DNA from: Onchidella celtica
Lineage: Eukaryota; Mollusca; Gastropoda; Systellommatophora; Onchidiidae
Assembly: GCA_963931925.1 (NCBI GenBank)
Contig: OZ007570.1
Coordinates: 48,142,556 to 48,206,555, forward strand
Length of the DNA stretch: 64,000 bases
Direction: 5' to 3'
The position numbers and the translations under genes were made by a program. Below the pieces are notes generated by a model that had not been told where the DNA came from, did not search any database, and saw only the letters and a program-made list of their open reading frames with translations. Of this stretch, positions 33,437 through 44,890 are shown in pieces (the stretch's first letter is position 1; each line of letters opens with the position of its first letter).

Positions 33437-35287
33437 TCAAATGTATGACTTCAAGAATTCATCAATAGTTCTCTGCCTTTGATTGCATTTTGCAAGAATG
33501 AGGCTCTCCTGAATCATAAAAACTTGGTCCACAATCTGATTTAGCCCTTGTGACTGGGCAAATTTACAGAGAGTTTTGACAGCATCATTAGCCTCAGCAA
33601 ATGTTGGCCTCCTGTTAACAAAGGTCTCATCTATTAATTCTTCATCTGAGTCCTGTCCTGGATTAAAGACACTGGCATAATCATTTTGACCCCACTGATT
33701 CATGTTGCATGTAGAAAGTTCCTCATCAATAATACACATATCAAAGAATGTGCCCCCAATGAGCTCCGAACATATTCTGTCAAACTCGGGTGGTGTTAAA
33801 AGATCATTTTTGCTAACTGCATCAACAATGCGTGCAGTATCTGTTGCTCTGCCAAATCCACATTTCAAGAAACATTTTTGAATAGCACCACAGGTAATAT
33901 CGTTCCATGCTGAGGCAATCCAATACACACAATCAATAACATCAGCTTTCCTCATTAACTCTCTGGCAGAAACATGAGGATGGGCTTCCATTTCCCCTGC
34001 AAGAAAGGATATCTGTTTTCTACGGAAAGATCGCTTAAAGTCTTGGACAACACCTTGATGAAGGGGTTGTAGTAATGAACTAATGTTTGGAGGTAAGTAC
34101 TGGAGTTTAATATTGGACAACTGGATGTATTGATGACAGTATGCATTATCAAGAAACAAGATCACCTGACGTTGCTGAAGTGCCATTTTATTGTTGAAGC
34201 CTGTGAGCCATGAGGTGAAGAGATCTGCATTCATCCATGAATTGTTGGCTAATTTGAATGTAACAGGTAGCTGTTGATAATTAACATCAGTCAAATTCCT
34301 AGAGAGAGATAAGTTACCAATGACGACAACAGTTTCCCTTTCCCCAGCCATGTTTGTACATAACATGACAGTAAGCCTGTCTCCCGCTTTCCTCCCGGTG
34401 AGACATTGTTGTCCTTTTGTGTAGAATGTCTTGTCACATGTTATTCTATAAAACAGCCCTGTCTCATCTAGATTATAAATATTTCTTTCATCATAACCCT
34501 CACATAAAGTTTTCACTTTCTTCTTCCAGTCAGCCACTACACTGGCTTCAGTGTTATTTGGTTCACAATTGTTATTATTAGCAGTTTTTCCAAAAACTAT
34601 GTTATGTCTTTTTAGAAATGAATCTAACCAACCATTGGATGCTTTAAAATTCAAATTGCCACTTTCAGCAGCAAAATTTAAAGCTCTTTCTTTCAGCATC
34701 GGCCCATTTATCTTGATATTTCTCCGAGACATTTCTTGGTACCATTTCCAACAAAGCTCATTGACACATTCATTTCCAGTTTTTCTCATCTGCCTCCTCT
34801 GCTCAAGAGGAGCATTTTGATTGTAGCTTTGAATATATTCCTGCTTCCTCTTCAGAGTAAGCTGAATCTGTGTCCTTCCTACACCCAGTAACTTTGCAAT
34901 CTGTCTTGTGCTTTGTCCCTCCTCATTTAGCCTAATTACTCTCATTCTTTCACCAAGGGTCAGTGCTTTCTTTGGACCAGTATAGGCTGTTCTCCTTTTC
35001 CCTGGCAGATAAGGCGGAGTTGTCAACAAAATTTCTAATTTTGCTGAAACTTTTGCCGGCGATTTGGATTTGCTGCCTGTTCCATCTGAAGACTCCAAGT
35101 TTTCGACAGGTTCTCCCAATGATGAACTTTGACAGAAACCCTCATTCTTATCCATAACTTCCGGTCTTATGTTTTCCACCACCATGTCTAAATCTTCCAT
35201 TGTGGAGGATGAGTTTGAACCTTCTCCTTTCAGATCATCAGGATCTGGCAATTGATCACAATCATCAGTTACTTCCATTTTGTCTCT
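33437..35287 (-). CDS. Tigger/pogo transposase-derived protein (TIGD-like), third catalytic residue changed
   Basis: One uninterrupted frame on the minus strand encodes 613 aa (ATG at 35276-35278, TAA at the low end). Order: an acidic/Ser-rich N-terminal extension (1-100), a psq/CENP-B-type helix-turn-helix (about 103-150, LTLGERMRVIRLNEEGQSTR), a second CENP-B/Tc5-type DNA-binding domain (about 165-230), then a DDE_1 domain with NLDETGLF (Asp271) and FLDNAYCH (Asp377). The third position of the triad is His407 (LLQPLHQGVV) where the family has QPLDQG. The codon is CAT at 34058-34060 (minus), one base from GAT. An acidic tail follows. A good acceptor (TTTTGTTCAG) nine bases before the ATG suggests a 5' UTR intron, and I find no TIRs. 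This fits a host gene domesticated from a pogo transposon, probably DNA binding without transposition. It could also be a recently disabled transposon. Confidence 0.88.
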   Translation of the reverse strand, partial: RDKMEVTDDCDQLPDPDDLKGEGSNSSSTMEDLDMVVENIRPEVMDKNEGFCQSSSLGEPVENLESSDGTGSKSKSPAKVSAKLEILLTTPPYLPGKRRTAYTGPKKALTLGERMRVIRLNEEGQSTRQIAKLLGVGRTQIQLTLKRKQEYIQSYNQNAPLEQRRQMRKTGNECVNELCWKWYQEMSRRNIKINGPMLKERALNFAAESGNLNFKASNGWLDSFLKRHNIVFGKTANNNNCEPNNTEASVVADWKKKVKTLCEGYDERNIYNLDETGLFYRITCDKTFYTKGQQCLTGRKAGDRLTVMLCTNMAGERETVVVIGNLSLSRNLTDVNYQQLPVTFKLANNSWMNADLFTSWLTGFNNKMALQQRQVILFLDNAYCHQYIQLSNIKLQYLPPNISSLLQPLHQGVVQDFKRSFRRKQISFLAGEMEAHPHVSARELMRKADVIDCVYWIASAWNDITCGAIQKCFLKCGFGRATDTARIVDAVSKNDLLTPPEFDRICSELIGGTFFDMCIIDEELSTCNMNQWGQNDYASVFNPGQDSDEELIDETFVNRRPTFAEANDAVKTLCKFAQSQGLNQIVDQVFMIQESLILAKCNQRQRTIDEFLKSYI

Positions 35288-37363
35288 CTGAACAAAACTT
35301 GTTCGTTACTTCCCCCTCATCCTTCTTTTGTAGAGGTGACAATCTGTAGGCACAAAAACAGACAATAAAGTTATTTTAATTTAAGTTTGGCTAAAATTGT
35401 TTCTCCTGTATCAGACTATTTTATACATCCTGGAATCAACTGGTAACACAAGTAATGTAACTCTTTGAACCTGGTCAGTAAGTCTATCAGCTGTAATGTT
35501 TAACATCATCAATAACAAAAAAAAATAATGTCTAGACCTCTGAGGTTTTATAATACTTATACATGTATATATATCGGTTACAGTATCAATATTTAAATGT
35601 GTCCTTGTATTGCGACATTCATACTCACGGCACAGAGCACTGCATACAAAAAACTACCATTTCCCATTCACTTTCACAAAATAAAGATGACCAAAAACAA
35701 CCTCTTTCTTTATTAGTAATGGTTACTGAAAAATGCACTTTGCATTGATATTATTGTATGATTACCTATTCTGACAAAGTTAAGATAACACTGTCAGAAA
35801 TGATCCTATGCCGATTGACTTTGCACCTTCTGACACCTGGTAATTTTATGAGTATCAATAAAATAAAAGCCACGTAAGCCACACTATCAGGTGGGCAATA
35901 CTACATGTAATAGGTACCCCAAACTGATTTTGGAAAGTGGCTATATCAATAAGTTTGTCTTCCAATGGATAGATCTCAGTATTCTAAGAATTTGATACCA
36001 AATTTGTCTCTGTATCTCCATATTTAAGAAAGTTGTGTCATTTTGAATTTTTTTTATTTTGTGGTAACTGTGTCATCAGCCGCGAAGCCAACTTTGACCT
36101 CCCATAAAATGACTGTTTATTGAGCCACGGCATTAAAAATTCTCAGTATCCAAGTCAAGGGGGTGTACACTATGCTTAATTTTTTTCGAGGGGTACAAAC
36201 ATAATACAAGCATCCCATTTTACTTTTTTTAGTCAGCAAATGTCATCCCACGTCATTTTTTTGTGAACTCTTACAGGGGAGACAAAAATAATGTTTTTGT
36301 TTTTTTTTTAAATTGAAAAGGAGGTCAACCGTGTCACCATGGACACTGAGTGTCGGACAAAGGTGAATAAATCAAGCATATTGGGTGGGTCTACAAAAAC
36401 AGTTGGCGCTTTGCTCTGAAACATGTCCCATGTCTGATCTTGGCATCCCCTTATAATACAAAGGCGGAGGTTTATTTGCGAATTATTTTGCTCCTGATCA
36501 ATAAAAGTTTCCACCAGTTTCTCGGTCTACAAACTTTTTAACAAATGATTTTCAAAAGAATTTGAACTTAAAAGACAAGGAAAAATACATTGAATTTAAA
36601 CCTCATTTATCTGGCTTTCCGTGTGAGTTATTTTCAAACACGTGTGCTACATCAGATCGACGCGCTGCGACCCTTTGTTATGAGGGGGTCAATTCGGTGC
36701 ACGCAGCTCAGAGCAAAAACGGCAAGACTATGTCCTGTTCAAGCTATAAAAACACACAGCTAAACACATTAAACAATGCAATAGGAAGTATATTTTGTCA
36801 GAGGAAGGATTGAACTTTATTTTAATGTAGGATACATGGCATTTCACATAAATACACAGCAATAATAGCCTTGCAATGTTGGCCTAAAATTATGCCAAAA
36901 CGGGATTTCGCTCCTTTAGTGGCCCAGTTTGGACTACCTAATAGTAAACATTTATAGTGCTCTCCTGTTAACTCAACAGTGAAGTAACGAAGAGTCAAGC
37001 TAAAGAGAATCCAATGGAACTAACACAACATTCTCACTTCTGCCAACTGACTATATCCATCTCTCTCTTTGCTCTTGGGCCTCTTTCCCAGATGCACATA
37101 TGTGTCTGACCTGGCCTCTCATCATGCAAGGGCCGGTGCATGCAGTGTGCTTCTTCCCCATCAAGCATCTTTACAGCTAGCAATGTTACATTAGAATTAC
37201 ATGGTTGAGGTCTGGCTACCTTATTGGGCAGCGTTTTGACCATAGGGCAGGGTTCTGACTGGGCAATACTGAAAATACCCACACTTGTCCACACTCTCTC
37301 ACTGACCCACCCATTCTTAATGATGAAAATTGTGGTGCTGTGTTCTGTTCATTCACTGTACTA
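35288..37363. other. Interval upstream of the TIGD-like gene
   Basis: I cannot support any gene here. Short open frames on the minus strand (36308-36514, 37034-37294) have no recognisable domains. The TIGD-like gene's promoter or 5' exon would be expected somewhere in this stretch. Confidence 0.4.
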
Positions 37364-38131
37364 CAATAGATAACGGTTAAACCGAAATTGGCGGGACCAT
37401 GGGTTTATTTTTGGTTTAGAAAGAGTTTCGGTTTACCGATAGGAGGCTTGAAAAACACCAGTTTTAAGAGAGGTAGCGCAAATCACTGTCAAAGAGTACA
37501 AGTGTAAGTGCATAAGCAAATGAGACTAACACGACCTTCGTTGCTCTGTGTTTTTGACTGAGGACGGGCCAATGCTCAGGCCTAGACACACACGAAGTAT
37601 GGATATGCGGGAAAATGTGGGCTAACTCTTAGGGTAGAGAGACATGAGTGTGGATGGACAGTACAGAATTGCCATCCTGCTGATCTCGTTACCGTTACTG
37701 TACAAGTTGCTATGAACTATGCAGTCCGCAGTTGTTAGTACATAGTATATTGCCTTTTGATGTCATACATTTTACATTAAAGTCATCCGCGCTGTGCCTA
37801 ACGTCTTGTCTGCTGCCATCTGATTTTGGACCAGCGAGGTTGTAGGCCTCCCCCACCCTTGAAGTGCTTCCCGCTCCCAAGTAGGCCTATAGGGCATGGC
37901 AGAACAAAGCATGCTTTGCTCGTGATTTTTTTTTTTCGGGGGTGGGGTGTGTGCAGGAACTTGAGTCAGCCTATTATATATAGTAAAAATCTCAATGGAC
38001 TGGCAACTCTCCTTTCAGTTTAACAGTAGGGCTATTTCGGTTCAACGCTAGTTTGTTAACAAAGATAAAGAGGAAAAAAATCAGGCATTTCTATTTTCTT
38101 TCAGTTTACCGCTATTTTTGGTTCTCCACTG
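37364..38131. mobile_element. pogo-type MITE, copy 1 (768 bp)
   Basis: The flanks are TA on both sides. The left end CAATAGATAACGGTTAAACC and the right end, read on the minus strand CAGTGGAGAACCAAAAATAG, are weakly inverted. Internal words such as GGTTTAGAAAGAG, AATGTGGGCTAACT and TTTACCGCTATTTTTG recur in the same order in a second copy inside the intron of the HARBI1-like gene, which makes the family assignment firm. Confidence 0.75.
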
Positions 38132-38385
38132 TAGTAATTTTTGTGTAGCACAGTGTCGACACATGTACTGTTGGTGCAAAGAGGTTCTCTTTTTATAGGA
38201 AAAAACAGCTGGGACCAAATAATTTGGTTATTGCAGCCAAAGTGCTACCAGGGGTTGAGATAAATGGAGTGCACTCTATTATAATGGTGAAGTGTTTGGC
38301 TATCGCAATCATACAGGTGATTTGGATACTGACAAAATAAACTGTAATGTAATGTACCCATGTTATTCTAAAAGCACACCTTTGA

Positions 38386-38606
38386 TCAGCGACTTTTCTC
38401 ATCATCCTCACTGTCAGTGTTCACACCTGGCAGTGTTACCCAAGGACTGGTTGCTGAAATGCTGTACAGCATGATGATGAACGTCAATAAAATTACAGGG
38501 ACCAAGCAGGTGAGAAAATACAAACTGGCATTGGCAAAACATTCCAGTGGAGGCCAAATCATCTGAAGGGTGATGTCAAACATTTTGATCTGGCTGAACA
38601 GCTCCC
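38386..38606 (-). CDS. Small membrane protein, last exon
   Basis: The acceptor CCATAG completes a Gly codon. The exon encodes the membrane segment and the acidic C-terminus and stops with TGA at 38386-38388. Confidence 0.5.
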
Positions 38607-39420
38607 CTATGGAAAGGAAAGATATAAATAGTCTCTAAAACAGATTTTGAAATATGATGAGGAATTCACATATCAACATAATTTGGACTGGAAGTAAAAG
38701 TGTTGGTGAGATTCACAAAGAATCTATTAATTACTATAAACTCAAAAATACAGCATATTATGGTGGTTGACTACAAAGTACAATTTTGCAACTTGGCAAA
38801 TCAAAAAAACGCATTTAATTTCAAAAACCCCAGGCAGCACTCCACGGGTAAAGGTAAAGCCTGCTGATTGGATCAGTGATCTAAATTCAGGGGGAATCTT
38901 ATCTGGGTCAGTGATCCTTGCCAAGGTACAAATTACAGCTATGCATCTGATTTGTTTCAGTAGGCACACAGGACTTCCCACTCCCAGTATATAATGTAAA
39001 CATTTTTTATTAAACTTTATCATACTGGGATTATGAATTAAACAATGAAACCTATTGTCTCCAACCAATGAGCTGACTTATGACAGCTCTATATTATATA
39101 AATTTTCTTGAAAACAAAGCAAGATAACTAGCCATGCCCCAAACCCGTAATCAAATGGTTCTGTCCAGATTGGCACACATCAATAAGCCAATGTGGGTAT
39201 TTGAGACAAACACCATAACTTGTTTCTGATTGGTTTCTAGACACAGCCAACTATAGAATATGATCAGTTTATGTGAAAAATTAGATAGTACTTAATTAGT
39301 ATTACAAATTTGTTGAGCAACAGTTCGCATATATATTGAATCCTCACCTTCTGAAAGAGTGGAGTGAGCATTTGAAAGCTTAGTCTTCATGATTTTGACC
39401 AGTGGTTCACTTGTTAACAT
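38386..39420 (-). CDS. Small single-pass membrane protein, not recognised
   Basis: Two exons on the minus strand (39348-39420 and 38386-38606) join in phase across GT-AG sites into 97 codons plus TGA. The first encodes MLTSEPLVKIMKTKLSNAHS and TLSE. The second continues GELFSQIKMFDITLQMIWPP, then a long hydrophobic segment (about residues 51-72, FLTCLVPVILLTFIIMLYSI) and ends in an acidic, charged tail (NTDSEDDEKSR). I do not recognise the family. The codon before the ATG stays open, so there may be a further upstream exon. The consistent phase, good splice sites and a single clean membrane segment favour a real gene. It could still be chance, because the exons are short. Confidence 0.5.
39348..39420 (-). 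CDS. Small membrane protein, first recognised exon
   Basis: The exon ends GAAG|GTGAGG. An open frame extends upstream of the ATG (residues HYDKN), so the true 5' limit is not certain. Confidence 0.45.
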
Positions 39421-40639
39421 GTTCTTGTCATAATGCTTTGGATATTTATATTATAAGAGATAAAAAGTCAAAAGAGAGCAAACAGACAGAAGGCCTTGTA
39501 TATTAATTATATCTTAACTTAAAGAGGACAGTGACCTGAATTGTAAGATCTCCGTTCCCACCCACGCGAGTCCGCTTGACCATTCAACTTCGTACTTTCA
39601 CTGTGAGCACAGTGTACAGTTGCATACAGGAAGGAGTTCCGTACTCGAGCGCCAGTATATAGCTACCCCGGCGGCTTTCCCTGATATGTCAATCTGACTA
39701 CTGCCCGGACGAACATCGGCCTATGGCCTCGATGATACAAACTGACTAGACCCTCACGTCGTTACATATCAATCATTGCTTTTTTTTCCAATGACAATTG
39801 GATAAACTAACAAAATTAATAAGTACCGAAAAAATATATAGGCCTAGGGTTTTTTATCAAAAAGTGGCGCTCGAGTAAGGTACTCCTCCCTGCATACATA
39901 GCATCATGATGATGGACTCTAGATCAGATCTGGACTCTTCTTATCTAAAATGTATTAAATTTGCAAGCCACATTACAAACAATTACAGTTACAGCCTAAA
40001 TTATGAATTTATAGAGAGTATAGATTTCAACGTTAAAGTGCCGGGTCAGATTTGAAGCTATGGTCCCAGATCTGACTGAGTTATACTAAACAACTGGCCT
40101 TGCCCAAGAAAAACACTGGCGCACTAAGCAGATCTGCTGTAACGAAGTGAAATTCCCACCCAAGTCAAGACTGGCAAGAGTACCAAAAGACCCTTCGGTC
40201 AACACAACAAAACAGCGACTAAGTAGGCCCTACAACAGTTATCATTAATTGATGCTGCTGAAAAGACGGCATTTACGTCGGACTGTCCAGATATACGTAC
40301 CACATATCCACCTATACACACGTTGATGTGGACGTATTCTTTCAGGCTAAAAAAAGCTGAACTTGTAAACTAACATCCATTCTTGTGTTGGTGCAGAGTG
40401 ACACTGTGTTGGTAACTTTGTGCGGCCAAGTTAATAACCCGGAAGTCGTAAGTTGACATTTTCTACCTCTTTAAGCAGAAGAAATGAATAGGTTTGGTCC
40501 TAAGGCTCGCAGCTCGTTCAATCAAGACTTAGATCTAGATCAAGCACACTATTCGCAACTTGTTCAAAGCAAGCACGTTCAGTCGCACTGAGAAAGTCTA
40601 ATTTGCAGCAGTTTTGAATGAGACTCTTGCTTCTCTTAA
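39421..40639. other. Interval without recognisable genes
   Basis: I see no open frame with family resemblance. The stretch 39540-39760 is richer in CpG than its surroundings and could hold a promoter, but no defined element can be named. Confidence 0.35.
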
Positions 40640-40855
40640 CCCTTTAGCGCCTAGTGTACCCTATGTGACATAGGTCGCCTGGAGCCAAAATGCTCTACCT
40701 TTGATACACGTACTCTCCTCGTTTTATTAACAAATAATTTTTCCTACTAGATCTAGATCTACATATTTTTTGTAATAATCTGACTATTTAAAACCAATTC
40801 AGCACATTATTTCAGAAGTGTGAGGACTGGCAGTTTTCGTCTGAGTACTAGAGGG
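40640..40855. mobile_element. piggyBac-type MITE 3 (216 bp)
   Basis: The element is flanked by TTAA on both sides (40636-40639 and 40856-40859). The left end is CCCTTTAG, and the right end read on the minus strand is CCCTCTAG (7 of 8 identical); CCCT ends are typical of piggyBac. It lies directly upstream of the HARBI1-like gene. Confidence 0.7.
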
Positions 40856-40972
40856 TTAAAAGCTGATTCAAATGTGTTTCTTCTTGGCTTGGTATTGATG
40901 GCGTAGCCGTAAGGCGTAAGGCTGTTATTTTATCCGCCCTCCTGTTCAGTTCATTCGTTCCAATCATCAAAT

Positions 40973-41271
40973 ATGGAACTAAGTGTGAGAGAGACAGCTT
41001 GTGTTTGTGCTTTATTAATTTCCATAAAAAAACAGAAACGCAAGAAAAGATATTGGATTCACCCAAGTATAAGCCAACGATTGTTAAAAGGAGAATTCTA
41101 TAAGCTGTATGAGGATCTTAGAACTTCCCCACAGAAATTTTTCGATTACTACAAGATGAGTATGAGCAGCTTTGATGAGCTTCTGCGAATTGTTGGACCT
41201 TCCATCACACTTCAAGACACCAACCTAAGGAGGAGTGTGCCACCAGAAGAGAGATTATCCGTGACACTAAG
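40973..41271 (+). CDS. HARBI1-like gene, exon 1
   Basis: It starts ATGGAACTAAGTG and ends ...CTAAG|GTAATT after two bases of an Arg codon. It encodes the N-terminal helix domain. Confidence 0.85.
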
Positions 41272-44037
41272 GTAATTCAAACCCCCAAAATATGGCATCT
41301 TGATCTCTCTTCTCTATGTCTATGACTCACTCACTTTCACACAATGCACATGTGCACACACATGCGCACATTCACTATACAAACGGCCACCGAAAACTAG
41401 AGAGAGGTTAGATATAATTAAAAAATTTTAGTGCTTTGGTTAATATTATGTTATTTTTATAGAAACAGCCAGAAAACTGTTTTGAATGTTGTAGACTAAA
41501 ATATGATTGACTGATAGGAGAAATTATATAATAAAAAATTTCATTATTAAAATAGGCCGATAATTTTATTTAGGCCTATAGTAGTATAAGAAAATGAAAA
41601 GTTATTCTAAATGTAATTGAAATGAAGGAGTCTTCACAGTTTTGAATGATCCAAAATAAGTGTTTGATAACACAGAAGAAGTGCTGCTGTTTCTGTTGAG
41701 GTAGGACTAGGAGGCGGGATCTTTTTTTATACAGCAGACAACGGTGGGGCCACAGGTTTGTGTTTTGTTTAGAAAGAGTTTTGGTTTAGCTATGAGGCTT
41801 GGAAAATGCCAGGTTCAAGAGAGACAGCAGCCTAAATGAGTAAATCAAGTGCTATCAAACTCAAAGAGAACAATAATTGTATGGCGCATTAAGATTAATG
41901 ATTAAAACTAATAAATGGCGAAACAGACTCAAAACATCCTGGCTTGCTCTATGTTTGTGACTGAGAACGAGGATGGGCGATTGTTCAGGTCTAGGGATAC
42001 ACAAAGCATCGTATGTGGGCGAATGTGGGCTAACTATCAGAGTAGAGATTCGTGAGTGTGGACAGACAGTACAGAACTGCCATCCTATTACCCTTATATT
42101 TTATCGTACACTATGCCATGAACTACGCTGCCTTCGATCACTAGTATTGCCTTTTTTATGTCATACATTTTATTATTATAATTTATATACGTCACTGGCG
42201 ATGCGCCCAATAATGTAACGTCTGCTGACGTCTGATTTCGGACCAGCGAGGTTATTATTATAGGCCTCCTACCTTTGCCCATACCCCTGTAGTGCTGCCG
42301 CTCCGATGAAGGCCTTCTATTCTACTGGGCAGAATGAAGCATGCTCTGCTTTGGGGGTGGGGGAGGGGTGTGATGCAGTAACTTGACTCAACCTATGGCA
42401 AATCCCAGTAGTCTGGCCACTGAAACCAGCAGTTTTCTTTTTGGTTTTTAACAATAGTATTATTTCGGGTAAGTGCTAGTTTGTTAACAAAGATAAAGAG
42501 GGGAAAAAAAAAATCAGGGATGCGTATATATAAATTCGGTTTACCGCTATTTTTGTTTTAGCCATTTTCACTAGCTGAGGTAATGAGCTGGTAATGAGAA
42601 AATGCAAATGGGGGATGGGACTATTCAGGAGGACTTTTTAAGCTGTGTACAGCCCTTGTGATTTCTATTTTAGCTTCAAATTTTTTTGGTGCATTTGTCG
42701 GGTATCAGTGCAGGTAACAGAGACATTAGGAATGATCTGTCCTCATTTTGAAATCTTTTTGCCTTTTTCCCTTGTTTTGTCTTCGATTGCTCAAATTGAT
42801 GAAATTGTTCTAGATATGCCTAGGGCGCACCAGATTGGGAAGATGATGTGGCTTTGTGTCAAATGTCGCATGCTATGCCATCATCTTATTGGCTGTCATC
42901 TTGGGTTTGATTCATTAATTGGTTCCAAACTGGTACAGTGTATTTGTATTCCTCATCCCTGGTTACAATAGAAACAGCAACTGGTTGAAATACACTTTGC
43001 ATCTTTGCTGCTTAACTGGAAGTTTCTTTCTTCTGTTCTCAAAGTACTTGAGAAGGGAACTGCATCTAGATTTTTCCAACATTGCCATATCCCATTACCT
43101 GAAAAATTAGAATGCAATAAAAATGCAGTTTAAATTACGTTATAAAAAATGTGACTTCTATCTCATTCCATTTATTTTCAGATACTTAGCTACAGGATGC
43201 AGTATGGTGTCTCTTCACCATGAGTACCTCCTGGGCATGACGACAATACGTGAAATTATCAGGGATGTATGCGACAAAATTTGGATGTGTTTGATGCCAT
43301 TGTGTATACCAGTGATGGATGAAGATGCATGGTTGAATACAGCTGATGCATTTTACAGAAAGACGCAGTTCCCAAACTGTGTTGGCGCTATAGAGGGGAA
43401 GCACGTGAAAATTTGCAAGCCAAACACTAGTGGGTCAGTTGTTCTCATGGCTGTGGTAGATGCAAACTATTGCTTATTGTCGGTTGATATTGCCACAATT
43501 GGAAATTGTAGTGATTCTGCAGTCTTTAAGAACACAAACTTCTGCCACAGACTGGAGCGTGATCAGTTGAAACTGCCTGGCAAAGGGAAACTGCCAGGTG
43601 ATGATAATGGTCAGGCAATGCCATTTGTGCTGGTTGGAAATGAAGCCTTCACACTTTCAGAACATGTTCTACGTCCCTATGCCCGAAAGAGCATATCACA
43701 GTCAAAGAAAATTTTCAATTATCGACTCAGCCGTGCAAGGAAGATGGCTGAGTCTGCCTTTGGCATTCTCGCAAATAAATGGAAAATTTTTCAGAGACCC
43801 ATTGACGTGAAACCTGAATTTTGTGATTGTATAATTAAAGCTTGCTGCATTCTCCACAATTATGTTCTGCAGAGGGATGGAGTTTCTTTTGAAGACACTC
43901 TTTATGAGTGCCCCTTAAAAAGTCTGGACCCTTGTAATGTTCGTGCACCATCGGCTGCAATATCAGCAAGGGATTATTTTGCTGAGCATTTCACCTCTTC
44001 ACATGGATCTGTGCCTTGGCAATATAGCAAAATATAA
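40973..44037 (+). CDS. HARBI1-like PIF/Harbinger transposase-derived protein, two exons, intact
   Basis: Exon 1 (40973-41271) and exon 2 (43182-44037) join across GT-AG into 384 codons plus TAA. Exon 1 has a basic segment (KKQKRKKRYWIHPS) and the HARBI1-type N-terminal domain ending PPEERLSVTL. Exon 2 opens RYLATGCSM and holds the DDE_4 domain: GAIEGKHVKI, then SVDIATIGNCSDSAVF, then ARKMAESAFGILANKWKIF. The second Asp and the final Glu are in place. The first catalytic position, usually Asp in GA(I/L)DGKH, reads Glu (GAG at 43393-43395). HARBI1 relatives bind DNA with a Myb/SANT partner, and no such partner is seen nearby. I found no terminal inverted repeats. The 1.9-kb intron has been invaded by a pogo MITE. 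It could be a domesticated gene or a recent transposon copy. Confidence 0.88.
41732..42570. mobile_element. pogo-type MITE, copy 2, inside the HARBI1-like intron
   Basis: It follows a TA and starts CAGCAGACAACGGT. It runs colinear with the copy at 37364-38131 through GTTTAGAAAGAGTTTTGGTT, AATGTGGGCTAACT and GCTAGTTTGTTAACAAAGAT to TTTACCGCTATTTTTG. The right end is decayed, so its limit is approximate. Confidence 0.75.
43182..44037 (+). CDS. HARBI1-like gene, exon 2 (DDE_4 domain)
   Basis: The acceptor TTTATTTTCAG completes the Arg codon and the frame continues YLATGCSM. All three triad regions are in this exon, and the frame has no internal stop over 284 codons. Confidence 0.88.
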
Positions 44038-44890
44038 AATCTTTCACGAAGTATTATTTCTTTCTCATTGAAATCTTAGCTGTGAAAGATTTCTGACATT
44101 AGAAAAAGAGAAAAACAGTAAATTGCAACAGTGTAAAACATTTTTGCTTGCTTTTATGTTTCCAGACTTATTTAGGTTTCCTCAGTTTGAAACAACAGCT
44201 TCACAGATTTCAGTCAATGCTTTCACTTTCAGATCTTTGTTGGAATCCTTTTAAGGGGTTAATTATAATAAAATATTGACTTTTTCTCAAGTAGCGCTAA
44301 TTGATAAAATTCTTGGTCCAGTTTTGATCAACACTCATCTTGAGAATGTCGTTCAGGTATGGAATGCAGCAGTAAAATAACACACTTTGTCTAAACCATG
44401 CAAAGTAATGTTATTTGTTAGGCCTACAAAGTAAGAGTAAAATTAAGTGAAACTATCTTGTCATAGTGCATTGTCTTTCCCTAGCTTACTCAAGATGGTT
44501 TTTGGGGAGCTACTGACAAAATCAGTCAATTTACCTCTAAACACTGCGTGATTGACTACGTGTACATATATACATTGATTTTGACAACTTGTTCCCCATT
44601 CTCAAGAATGCATGAATCAATACAGCATTGGCATGATTCTTCTATGTTAAAAAAAAACCTCATTATAATAAAACACAATGCCTCCCACTTACTCAGCTGA
44701 TGCACCTAACATAGAGTATATAATCCAAATCTGATGATCTCAGAATGTTTCTCCACAACCAGCTTTCCTAAAACTTAAAATCTCAGGTACTAAAATTAAT
44801 GTCTAAGACTAAGAGTCATGAAATTTTGCATGGGGACTTAGGAATGAATGTAATAAAGGTAAAAGGCTATTTGATTTTGTGAAAATGTAC
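44038..44890. other. 3' flank of the HARBI1-like gene
   Basis: No gene is seen. AT-rich sequence runs up to the solo LTR and ends in TGTAC, the target-site duplication of that LTR. Confidence 0.5.

Noticed and set aside
36308..37294. Minus-strand open frames of 68 and 86 codons upstream of the TIGD-like gene
   Set aside because: No recognisable domain, and no convincing splice connection to the TIGD-like ATG.
38742..39068. 108-codon minus-strand frame between the two exons of the small membrane protein
   Set aside because: No start in good context and no domain. Including it as an exon would break the phase of the two-exon model.
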